36,784 bases of DNA from Rhizophlyctis rosea (lineage: Eukaryota > Chytridiomycota > Chytridiomycetes > Rhizophlyctidales > Rhizophlyctidaceae), in contig JADGJC010000372.1 in NCBI GenBank assembly GCA_027596075.1, positions 1 through 36,784 on the forward strand, given 5' to 3'. Below the pieces are notes generated by a model that was not told where the DNA came from, did no database searches, and saw nothing but the letters and a program-made list of their open reading frames with translations. The position numbers were made by a program, and so were the translations under genes. Positions 8,701 through 19,119 of this stretch are shown here, piece by piece; position 1 is the stretch's first letter; each line of letters opens with the position of its first letter.

Positions 8701-11700
8701 GTCGCAGGATGTACTGGCGAGGAAGCGGTCGCAAACGGCAGTGCGCGTTTCGTGCCGCGGTGGTGGGTGACTGCACTTGCCAAGAGGAGCGAGATGGAAC
8801 TGGTCACACCGCTCGCCTCGAGAGCGGAAGGCCATTATTGCTACAATGTATATCTGTTGATTGGTAAAGTCATATGCCGCACTTGCAAATGATATGTCTT
8901 CGAGGCGTGCCAAAGCAAGTAAAGCATAATAGCACTTGAACTCATCACGCGACTTGAAAGAGTTTTTTTTTTGCTTGATTGCGCTGATGTACAGTCCTGG
9001 GGACCATGTAAGTGATGATTGAAACATCAAGATTGGACGAATGGCTAGGGCTTGCATGAGAGTACTGCGACAGTGTCAATCTCATTTCCCGGAATCACGG
9101 TCTTTTTTTCTGATACTACGAGGTGCCCATCCTCCATCGTGTACGCCTCGGCCCGAATGGTGGACTATGTTCCTTGCCATGTAATGCACACTGAATGGCG
9201 AGCTGTAAGTGCTTCCATGACTTTGATACGACTTTTTGCGGACATCCACATGTATTGTACGGCGGCGGTTGGCGAGATAAAAAAGAGCGTCGTTCTTGAG
9301 ACTGCAGGACTAACGGAACAGCATGACCATAAAATCCGCCCTTCGCCGGCATCTCGCCCAGTTCTGAAGACGACAAGACAAAGGCGATTCAAATGCAGGT
9401 GGAGACTTGGTCAATCACCATACCTTTAGGTGCTCCATTTCTGACGTGAGGGTTTGCGCCACATCAGGCTCTTGCAACCCTTCCCGTTGCAAAAGGAAGT
9501 ATCACATCTGTGGGGAAATGATATTGTCTGCCATTTCGCGTACCTACGCTCTGGCACGTTCACATCATAAGATTCTATTCCGGCTGCTTATGAACGAGCT
9601 ACAAAGGCATCAGAAATTGCCTTTGTCCGGTCTGAAGTGTTGATGAGTGTTGTGTCAAAGATCAAGTGTACACCCGGCGGGCGGGACTCATGAAGTCTAC
9701 CATGGATCGCGTTTTGCCATTTTTTTGCGCAAAGTTCTCGTGTCCAGGCGGGTTTGACAGACTTCCCCGGAGCAATTTGTTGACCACGACAACAGCTCCC
9801 CGCAATCTTGATTACCTTCACGCTACGGATTATTGCTTTTTGTGATCGACGATTCAAAAAGTGACGCGGAAAAGTACACGCGCTTCTCCAACTCACATCT
9901 CCGGACTAGGTTCTGATAGCTTCTGATGGAACCTTGAAAAGTTCTTAACCGCGTTCTGCTCATTCTGACAGATGAGTGCAAAGTGTGCAAGGATGGGGAC
10001 CGTTCTTAACCGGTGGTGTTGAGTTTTCAATCCCGACACTCCGGACACCTGACAGCCGCACTGTTGCCGCATGACGGCCTAGGGCGCGGTGGATACTCGG
10101 TCGGGACGTCACTTTGTTCACTTTATTCTGACAGACGGTAATCAACGGACCAATCTTTCCATGAACGTGACCGTGATCCGAATGGCGCCTCTTGACAAGC
10201 CAGCTTTAGAATGTCGGCGCAGGGACCATCGAGAGGCATTGGTACCCGTCCACGCTGTCGCAAGTCACCATCGTTTTTACAGTCTCAATTGGCCCGTTAA
10301 ATCTTGCTTTATCGTGGTTTGGAAGGTACGCACAAATTTCGGAACGGTCCAGTCAAATAACGGGCGCCACAAATTTGGCACGAGGGACGGGACAAGAACA
10401 GGACAAACACCTTTTGCAAGCGCAAGTCAGGCCAGAAGCAGCTGGCATTGACTCTCTCTATTGAAGCAATATTCATGCTGATTTTTTCACCTGCTTCGAG
10501 GTTCGTGGTGTGCAGAAACCACTGGCACATCTAAATCAAAGGAACGCGCTGCCGGGCTCTAGGGGTTGACAGAAACCGAGACAGGTGTGACTATCAAGAT
10601 GGTTGAAAAGCGAAGACCACGCAGTGGGAAGTTGTTACCGAGATGAAGCAATGTGAGGTAAGATTGTTCTGCTGCTCAAATTGCATTCGGCACAAATGTA
10701 GATGGCAGGTCCTCAATGCCAGGCCCTCTTCATATGAAACAGAAACTCAATTCCCGTGGTAATTACGTTGCAGGAAGAAGCAATAAAAATGTGGGCGGAG
10801 TTTGGGGTAGCTTCCAGCAGTAGTCACATGTTGTTCGAGTTGAACATGCAAGCGGAGACATTTGTCGTTTGCACTGTCAATATGTAGGACCCTTCCTATA
10901 TCCCCAGAGCCGACGCCGCTCTTTCCAGACACATAAACAACATTCAGTCTTCGCCACCGCACTGAGACCTTGGCACTCCTGACTTATATAGCCATGGCCG
11001 GAGCAAAAATGAATGGGCAAGGAGTTCACCACAGTACGGTCAAGGCCATTATTCTAGGGACCTTTGAAATTCTCTACGAAGTATACTGTCAGGATCGGAT
11101 GTTATTTGTAAAACCCCCTGCACAAGGGATTCTGCTTAAGTTGGTTTGGGCAACAAGTGGTCCAAAAAGAGGGATTTTCTTGGGTGCAAACGTGGCCTGA
11201 GCAGGGCAACCGCTTAGTCCCTAGACACTCCGATCCTCCCTAGGATCCTGAAACGCGTCCGCTGGTTACTGTGCCTCCAAATTCCAACCAGTCAAGCTGT
11301 GTTCCCAAAACCGGAAACCAGTATCACCACTTCAAACTGTTGCTACACATCACTTATTTTCAAGTTGGTGAGCTGCTGGTGCTCATGATATATGAGAGTA
11401 TTTGCGGTAATCCTGTTGCCACAACATTGCGAGTAAAGTCCGTTGGGCAGCAACCCGATATAAACATTAACCTGGAATTCCAAACCGTAGTGGTCCGTGT
11501 GCATTCCACGAATCTGGGTATCGAGGTTTTCTTTTAGCACTCATAGGCTTTTAGATGTCTCGATTTGAGTGAGGTGTGATGGCATGTGTAGCCAACCACC
11601 TCGATACAAAATAGGTAGCAATAGAGGCCATTTGGATGGCGGAAGTCGGAGAAATCATCGTAATAGTCGGTTATTATCTGAATCAATGTGAGTTTTTTGT

Positions 11701-11710
11701 AAGTGTGCAA

Positions 11711-11748
11711 GCCAAGGAACCTTGGTATTATACCGGTATTATACCAAT
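11711..11748. repeat. Nested palindromes
   Basis: CCAAGG-AA-CCTTGG lies at 11712-11725. It runs into TTGGTATTATACC plus GGTATTATACCAA (11722-11747), which is an inverted repeat of 26 nt with only two mismatches and is at the same time two tandem copies of GGTATTATACC (11724-11734, 11735-11745). Such a sequence can form a cruciform or bind a dimeric protein. Function is unknown. Confidence 0.6.
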
Positions 11749-12076
11749 CCAGACAGATGAATCCGCTTCCCAGGCATATGCTAGATCGGCAATACTCCAA
11801 TCATTAGTATTCGAAAGGACTCAAGTTATCTTCGGGGGTCACTGTGAATTTGTTGCCGTATTTGTCAGGTCATTCGCGGCGAGTTCCATGTTTGAACGCG
11901 TCTGAAACACTCAACTATCGAAAGGTGTCAAAAGTGGCATTAAAACCATACCGCCACAACCCAGACATCAAGGCGGTTATCAAGCTTCTGGTTGTGGCAT
12001 CTTTTTGCACAGATGCCAGTGGATCTGGCCCTATTGGACTCTTCTTCGCACAAACTGAAATGCCACGCGTCGCATG

Positions 12077-12108
12077 GCCAGGGAGCAACCCTCGAGTTGC
12101 TCCCTGGC
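12077..12108. repeat. Perfect 13-bp hairpin
   Basis: GCCAGGGAGCAAC (12077-12089) and its exact reverse complement GTTGCTCCCTGGC (12096-12108) flank a 6-nt loop CCTCGA. The stem is GC-rich and would be stable in RNA or DNA. No gene is nearby, so it is not assigned to a terminator or a structured RNA. Confidence 0.7.
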
Positions 12109-12729
12109 AACATTGCCTCAACTTCACACGGTGTCGGTGGTTCATTTGGGCGAGATCCGTTGGGGGTTCATCTGGTGCATCCTCAGACATCGCCGTTTTG
12201 ACTGTGCCATCTTGAAAAAGGGCGCCTTGACCACAACATTGCGAGAACATTGAGTGCTCCTTTCCCCTTCTCCACAAAACCGCTTCTAACGGCCAAGGGT
12301 AGCTAATGCGCCAATCACCGAGCATTGTTCTTTTTTCTAACTTATGAGGATATCCGGCGGTCGGGAACTTCGGATGGGGGTTTGCTCGCGCATACCCATC
12401 ATCCGAGCCAAACTCATGCGACCGTTTGGTTTACCGTCTGATTTGTTATGCAAAAAACTGTCAGTTTTCCTTTTGGTCGAATCCACAGATGAAGGTCGGA
12501 CTACATGAATTTCCGAGAATCCAGAACAAAAGCAAACCGTACCCGATAGCATCTCAGTCTTCCAAAGCGAGCAACGTACGGTAATAGGTTTCTGATGAGG
12601 CGGCAGATTGCTGTCCGAATGTTTGCGTCCAGGAGCATTGTGGAAACTACCATCAGATTGGCTCTGCTTTAGAAGACAGCCAGAGAAAAAAAAAGCTCGG
12701 ACGGCGCAGGAGGGGATGGAGCCATGAAC

Positions 12730-12772
12730 GTGCTTGATCAACGAATGTGCTTGATGCACAAAAGTGCTTGAT
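12730..12772. repeat. Three 17-bp-spaced copies of GTGCTTGAT
   Basis: GTGCTTGAT occurs at 12730, 12747 and 12764, exactly 17 nt apart. The first and third copies continue with CAA. This is a small degenerate tandem repeat. Confidence 0.6.
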
Positions 12773-14548
12773 CAATTTCATCTTTTGATTGGTTATCTCC
12801 GTCCCATACGCGGGGCCCAAAACAGCCTCCAACTCCTGCACTTGGGCTCGCAAAGTCTGCTCCATCGACGGGAGTTTCAGGTAGCATGCTTGCGCACTGT
12901 ACCAATTCATCGGTTAACGGCTACTTGGAGAGCTCAGAGATGCGACACAATTCGGCATTTGGTCTCGTGGAAATCAAGTGGTCGACTATGATTCTCGCGG
13001 CAGGACAATTGCCTTCAGGCTCTCACTGCTCTTGTCGCTTTTTCAGGGGTTTCACACTGATTTGCCTCCGGATCGCGGCATCAAGGTCAAAGATGTTATT
13101 TGTGCTTGTGCTCGTCCGCGCAACACGCCGCAGATTATCACGAAAGTACCACCCCAATTGTCTTCCGTCACATGTCCTCATGAAAAATGGTTGTGATGGC
13201 TGGGCGCCGCGAGGGCTTCTTTTTAGATCCGTTGATGACATTGCATGATCCACATGTAGGTGCTTTACAAAATTGGACAATGCGGGGACTCCACGCGTGT
13301 CAAGGTCAACAAGGAAGACGTCGAGGAACTAATGAATTTCTTCCATACCGTCAATCAAAATACGGTTATGTGCGGGAAGAGCATCACTGATATCCAGAGT
13401 GGCCGGTGCGCAATTTAGTCCAGCTGGTCTTCAAAAAGTAGAACTAGTAGATATTGCAGCGTGCGTCGATAATGCAACACACCGATGGTGTGCGCAGGCA
13501 ACATTGAGGTGTGTCCATCGATGCTACTGTCACATGATCGGACTCTTTAAATCATTGGTTGGGTGAATTTGTTTTTGGTCTCCAAGGCCTGGGCATGTTC
13601 GCAAATAGCTGATGGTCAATGAAATCATGCACGTCCACGTTGATGTGATCCTGAAATGCGTCCTTGTCAGCGGTGCCTCGGCTTTACATATGACGACAGT
13701 CATTCAAGTCGCCGATGCGATGCGAAAAGCCGCGTTTGCTTTGTGATTGGACCAGCATAGGCGCGACTCTGCCCCCAATTTCGCTTCTTTTTCAGGACGG
13801 GACTCTCCACCGGCTACCTAAGTTACCTAGACTGCCAGGGCGCTCGGAGTTGCATGATCAACCGAAATTTTTATGCTTTACTGTGAATGTTGGTCCAGGA
13901 GTTGTTATCTTCAGCGAAAACGACTTGCCGGTACCGATGGGATGTTCACTTTTTTTTTGCAACTGACCTTTAAATGCATACGTGGCATTCAAAGACAGAT
14001 TCCGAACACCGGAAGCAATCATTGCGCTGGATGTTAAAGAACTTCCAAATCACACTGTTGAGGTTCTTGAGTAGAATTCAAAGCTGGCATCCATGCTTGG
14101 TTTGAAGGAGGGGCTACGTTTCCCTTGCTGTGAGATCCGGATAGACGCTTGCATTGCGGCTGCATTTTCGCGTGTGCGCCACAAAGTAGTGACAAACTTG
14201 GAATGCGTTGCAGGCAAAAAGGACGGCATACCAATACCAAGAATCTGCAACACCTTCATTTCAGAAGAGCATGATGTGTCTGCACAAATAATCACGACCT
14301 TTGAAACGAGGCAGCTGCTTGTCCAAACATGATTTTGAAAATGGTCCACGACCACGATGACGGCGCTAGTCATGACAGTTCCCGGACTTACGCTTGTTGG
14401 ATCACGTTCAATCTCTCCTCGCGGCGCATGAAGGAAATTAATTCCATTGGCCGACTCTTCGTTCGGCAAGGGTTCTCTACCATAATCAGTCTGAAAATTG
14501 CGCATTCCGTTGATATCGAGCTCATGGAAAGTAGGTGGAGGACGAAAG

Positions 14549-14590
14549 ACCGTCAAAGTGTTGATGTATCTAGAAGGTACCTTTGACGGT
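14549..14590. repeat. 10-bp inverted repeat
   Basis: ACCGTCAAAG (14549-14558) and CTTTGACGGT (14581-14590) are exact reverse complements separated by 22 nt. It lies in the gene-poor region and nothing nearby explains it. Confidence 0.55.
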
Positions 14591-17500
14591 AGCTACCAGC
14601 AATGGACATTTGTTGCAACAATCAAATAACAAAATGACAACATGAGCTCAGACTTCGACATGAAGCTACCTCGTCATACAAGATTTGTTCGCTAAGTCCC
14701 ATCAATGCCCAATTTATGAATAGAACTCCTTTCTTTCTGGCCCTATCAGCTCTGAGCGGATGAGATTCCTTAACCGAGTCTCATCCCTGTCTGGATCAAT
14801 CTACCTGGCGTAGTTCAAGGTCATATGAAACGGCTCAATGTGCGCTTGCATCTGATTCGTTTCATGACAAGCACTGGAGGACATTAGATGCTGTCGAGGT
14901 ACTTTTTGCGCCTGAGCCTTCAGTTAGCAGACGACGTGTATTGACAAATATGTTCATGTCCTTGATCTAGTACCAGCGCGAGTTAAGAAGTGCAAACAAT
15001 CTAGCATTGTGAATACACGCTTTTTCAGCCCATATCTCTCCCCATCATAGTTACGTTGAATGTGACGTTCAACGCTCCCGCGATCGAGTTGGCAGTTGGG
15101 TCAAGCGGCGGTTTTTTCATTCGTTACCAATCTTTGCACAGTCGTTTCATCTCTCGTCTCGTCGTCACCTTTCTGCCACAATTGTCGTGTTTCTGCGGTG
15201 GACTTTGACGCCTCGCCTTCAACCGAGCGCAATCGGAAGGTCGTCCAAAGTCTCAAAATCCTTCGGCCTTCCGTTGAAAACACACCACATGACTTGCAGC
15301 AGCTTCTTTTTGGTGATTACGTTTGAGTTTTGGACATACACCATGGTCAAGTATAGGTTCCCATGGTGGGAGGCCATGAAGTTGTTCAGGCAAAGTTGCA
15401 TGCGGGACAAAGCCCAACAAGGTGCACTCCCACACACTTGAGTCCCCTGTCGTCATTTCAAAGTCATCTTGCATTATGACTTCAATCGATGGTTGATTAA
15501 CATTGGATGGAGTATGCGCTCAATCGCCAGGGTCCCAAGGGTCACGGAGATGTCATTCACGACGGGGAAATGGGGAAGGCATACCCAAACTACGCCATAT
15601 ATCAGGCCGAAAGTCCGAAGCGAGCGCCATGTGACAGTCTGAGCCGGCAATCAAACAGAGTGCCACGTGAACGACATGTCTGGCAGGCTCTAGACAGTTT
15701 TCGCAACTTGGATCTCCAAGGTGGACAGCTTCGAGGCATTGGGAGTTGAAAGTGTGACAAGTCGCCGCTTACCATAACTCACGGGACTTGAATATGTGCG
15801 ACTGAAATGTAAGTCTGTTTTTTTTTTGCATCAAGGCATATATGTACTTACCAACAAATCCCCTTGCTCTCAAGGGCTGCCGATTGTTTTCATCCGAACC
15901 ATTACGGACTTGCTCATTCCCATTCGCTTCCTATGTAGTAGTCCCTCGTGTGGGAGACTGGCTTGGGACGATCATTCAGCCGCATTCTGGGTCAGGAGCC
16001 CGAAAAAAAAGATTTGCCAAATCAAAAGGCCAAACTCACAGCCGCTACATCACTATGGATGTTCCCTTCCGGCTATCTTGGGCCTTCGACATGACGACTT
16101 TCAATGGCTTGCAATATGTGGAAGGGCATTCAGAACCCATAGTAGGGGCCAACTTCTTCCCGGCACCTACAGGCCTTCTTTACTCATTGTTAGGCAAACC
16201 CAGCAAATGCGGAAACGGCGACTTCTTCAGCTAAGCGCTTGGATCTGCTTGGGGATCGATGGAAAAGGGCCATAATCTTCGCTAACGCGCTGTTCCTTTT
16301 TCCTGCTTAAAGCGACTGCACGAAGGCTCCATTCCAATTCACTGCTATTTTGGGGGACTTTGAACTAATCACTAATATGAGACACGCAACGAGAGCACTG
16401 ATATGGGTTGGTTCGCGGGGAGTCACCCATAGATGAAACAAAGTGACAATCCTGTTCCGTTTTGCCTGCAATTGAGTTTGCGATTGTGTTTTCCCATGAT
16501 GAGATTGTTTGCGGTTCCCCTATGTGCATTTGCGGTATGGCATTGTCACTTCAATCCGAATTGAATATTCTTGGATGGTATGATTGTGGAGATCCGATGG
16601 ATGAGGATACTAGCTGCCCGTTTCCTTACTTTTCCTTGGTCATCGTTCCGATACCGGTTAGATGTTCCTTTTTGTCAGTCGTTTTGCAATATGGCTGATT
16701 GCGATGCTCATCCAATGTCTTTTTTTGATCGTGCACGACCTCAGCATGGATTGAATATTACGTAGTACAATTGGATTGTTTATCATTCCCGGATATGTCA
16801 TGGGGGAGATCCTCCCATTAGCTGTGTCATCGTTATTTCAATTGCCGATGCGTGTTCATCTGGCCGAACGTGCTAGCTAAAGAATCTTCAAGCTGTACGT
16901 TGGTTTTTCGCTTCATCGTCTCTTGCTTGCACATGCTGTGAAGTGACCCTCGGTTCAGATTGCCATTCGGTGCGGTGGCCTTTGGAGCAATGATTGAGAA
17001 AGTCATCCATGTTCTGCCGGTACACATGTCTGACCGACAGAGGAGATTCGTCAGTGTTTCTCCAGTTTCATCGGAGAGTTCAGAGCATTGACCGCAGCCT
17101 CCATCCAGCCACTTAGACGGTGGTGTTAAAGACGTTGCCTAGCTCACGTTTCTTCTTTTCCATTTTGTGATTCCGGTCCCGTGAAAATGTACTCCGCAAA
17201 ATCAGATGCTCTGAATCAAGATGATGCTTTCTTTCAGAAGCAAAGTGGCTGCCACACATGTAGTCAGGTTGCGACGTACGGACTCGAATGAGCTATGCTT
17301 GACTCTGAAGGAGGGGCACCCAGTCTGCCTGTTGCGATTAAACCCGTCCAATTCGAACCTTTGATTTGTTTCTTGAACCGTGGCGCATGATATCGTGAAG
17401 TGAGTCTTTTTCGTTACTGCAACGTCGGCACGAAGTGGAAATTCAAAGATGGCGGAATCACATGAGTTCGCGAATTTCGCAAAGTCCGCAATGGATTTGG

Positions 17501-18081
17501 GACAGGTGCGACTCAAAAAGTTCAACAGTGAACACAACAGACCACCACAGTGAAATCATGCGACAGGTTGCATTGCATACCATTATCGACAGGCGCTACC
17601 AGTCATGAGTGTTGTTGATTTGCAGGGAAGCATGTCGTGTGGATACTTTGCTGCCAGGCTGGCCGATGATATTGATGCAGGAAGGATTCGATTTTGGGGT
17701 TCGGGTCGATATTGTGAATGCTGGTGCATTACTAAAGATTCCCGAGGCAATGACTGATATTCGGTATATGTAGGAGTGCTAAATCTTCTTGAGCTTTCAT
17801 CCCATGCTTTGGCTGTTTCCAGTACGTGGTTCAAGCGTCAGTATGTGCGGCAACGGTTCGTGACTTTTCCAAGGGCAAAACTCGACATCCCATTGGTTAT
17901 GAGCTGATGACATGCAACGCCCAATGTGGCAGGCATGGAGGACAGGAAGATTGGAGAACCTGAATTGGAGGACGATGCTTTCATGGTGAATAAGGATCAA
18001 CTACTATGTTCCGGTAACGTGCTAATTTTATGTACAAGACCTAGGCGCGAAGCAAACGGCTAGACTATTGGGTGGTGTAAT

Positions 18082-18930
18082 CTACAGACGACCATGTTTC
18101 TTCAAATACCCGACACGATTGCTTACGGACTTTGGACTGATGTTGCCTAGCCGTGCCGCCATTTGAGGATACGACAGTGTTGCTTCTTGCACGTATAGTT
18201 TCAACGTCTCATCCTCTGCTTCACCCCAGATTGCACGTCCAAGTGCCGGATTCAAATGACTGTTCAGTTTGACAAAATGGTAGACAGAAATGGGACTCCT
18301 TCCTAGCTTTCGTGCTAATAAAGCATACTTTGGCGACGGGCCCTCTTGTTGTGCCCTTTGAACTTCCTCCTTGATAAATAACCACTCTTCATGTGTGATG
18401 ATTCCGTGTTTCCGAATATCAAGACTGCAAGCTTTTACGCGCGCTGATTGCCCACGGCGGCCCAGCTTTGACGCAATGGTCTTGATAGGCAAACTTCGCT
18501 CGAGCATTCTACTAAGTGAGAGGACTTCCTCAATGTTCCATGTACCCCTCCTAAAGCAAGGTTCACAACTGTGTTGAAACTGGCTTTTCAACGATGTGAG
18601 GGTGCGGCACGGCAACCATTTCTGAATATATTTGTAAGCAGCTCCCGCTTGCCGTTGCTGAATTAAGGTCTGAAGCTCTGTGGGCGTCCACATCCGCAAG
18701 ATTGATGGATTTCCGTTAAGATTGGACGTGACGTGAAAGGTTCGGCCAGGAAGTTTGTTTGACCGGCGAAAAGTTTGGCGAGTGAAGCGCACTGCCAAAG
18801 CACTTTTGACGATCATTGAGGTAATAAGATAAGGGTACTTGGAGGAGGCAGAGCTGAGGTTTGGCCGACGATGGTACAGGGCCCTGCACGGCTTTGAAGC
18901 AGGATTGCTGCTAGAGTTCCAGGTGTTCAT
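18082..18930 (-). CDS. Four-repeat Myb/SANT-like protein with mitochondrial-type presequence
   Basis: A single exon encodes 282 residues from the ATG at 18930; the open frame extends eight codons further up without an ATG. Four Myb/SANT-like helical units are visible at about 79-120 (MWTPTELQTLI), 127-170 (RGTWNIEEVLSLSRMLE...IASKLGRRGQSARVK), 175-222 (ITHEEWLFIKEEV...LARKLGRSPISVYHFVK) and 231-277 (AIWGEAEDETLKLYV...MAARLGNISPKSVSNRV). Each has the Trp-start and the xxAxxLGR turn of DNA-binding Myb repeats. The first 84 residues contain no Asp or Glu but many Arg, Lys, Ser and hydrophobics, as in a mitochondrial import signal. A role as an organellar DNA-binding protein or regulator is inferred; a nuclear factor with a basic tail is the alternative. 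It is divergent with the methyltransferase gene. Confidence 0.8.
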   Translation of the reverse strand: MNTWNSSSNPASKPCRALYHRRPNLSSASSKYPYLITSMIVKSALAVRFTRQTFRRSNKLPGRTFHVTSNLNGNPSILRMWTPTELQTLIQQRQAGAAYKYIQKWLPCRTLTSLKSQFQHSCEPCFRRGTWNIEEVLSLSRMLERSLPIKTIASKLGRRGQSARVKACSLDIRKHGIITHEEWLFIKEEVQRAQQEGPSPKYALLARKLGRSPISVYHFVKLNSHLNPALGRAIWGEAEDETLKLYVQEATLSYPQMAARLGNISPKSVSNRVGYLKKHGRL

Positions 18931-19119
18931 GTTTGTGCAAAGGCAAAGTTGCAAGTTGAAAGGGGGAAATAAGGGAAATAGTTGAAACAGGTGGGAAAGG
19001 GTGTGTGCGAGTGTAGGATGTAGTTAGTGTAGTAACTGTACCTACTGTACCGCCCAACAGTCGCACATCCCCAACACTCATCAGAGGCATGCGCCACAAA
19101 ACTTACCTAAAACGGTCAA
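18931..19119. promoter_or_regulatory. Shared divergent promoter region
   Basis: These 189 nt separate the start codons of the Myb-like gene (minus) and the methyltransferase gene (plus), so they must hold both promoters. They contain a purine-rich tract on the plus strand (about 18956-19018) and a short direct repeat ACTGTACC (19035 and 19044). No clear TATA box is seen in either direction. Confidence 0.55.

Larger units (their letters stand above)
5800..18081. other. 12 kb gene-poor region
   Basis: I find no reading frame that I recognise or can defend on either strand. Open frames are all under about 170 codons, overlap on several strands and lack family motifs or plausible exon chains. 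The best of them (14556-14050 minus, 168 codons; 12910-12653 minus, with a coiled-coil-like segment SMEQTLRAQVQELEAV) are not supported by neighbours. No tRNA, rRNA, reverse transcriptase or integrase motif was seen. Homopolymer runs of 8-10 T or A occur repeatedly (about 8966, 12690, 13950, 15818, 16004). Small palindromes and tandem repeats are listed separately. It may be decayed transposon or other non-coding DNA. Confidence 0.5.

Noticed and set aside
12653..12910. Coiled-coil-like minus-strand frame
   Set aside because: A short helical segment looks protein-like, but the frame has no supporting exons and ends in low-complexity translation.
14050..14556. 168-codon minus-strand frame as a gene
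   Set aside because: No domain, no neighbouring exons, and overlapping open frames exist on the other strand. The length is near what chance gives in 12 kb.
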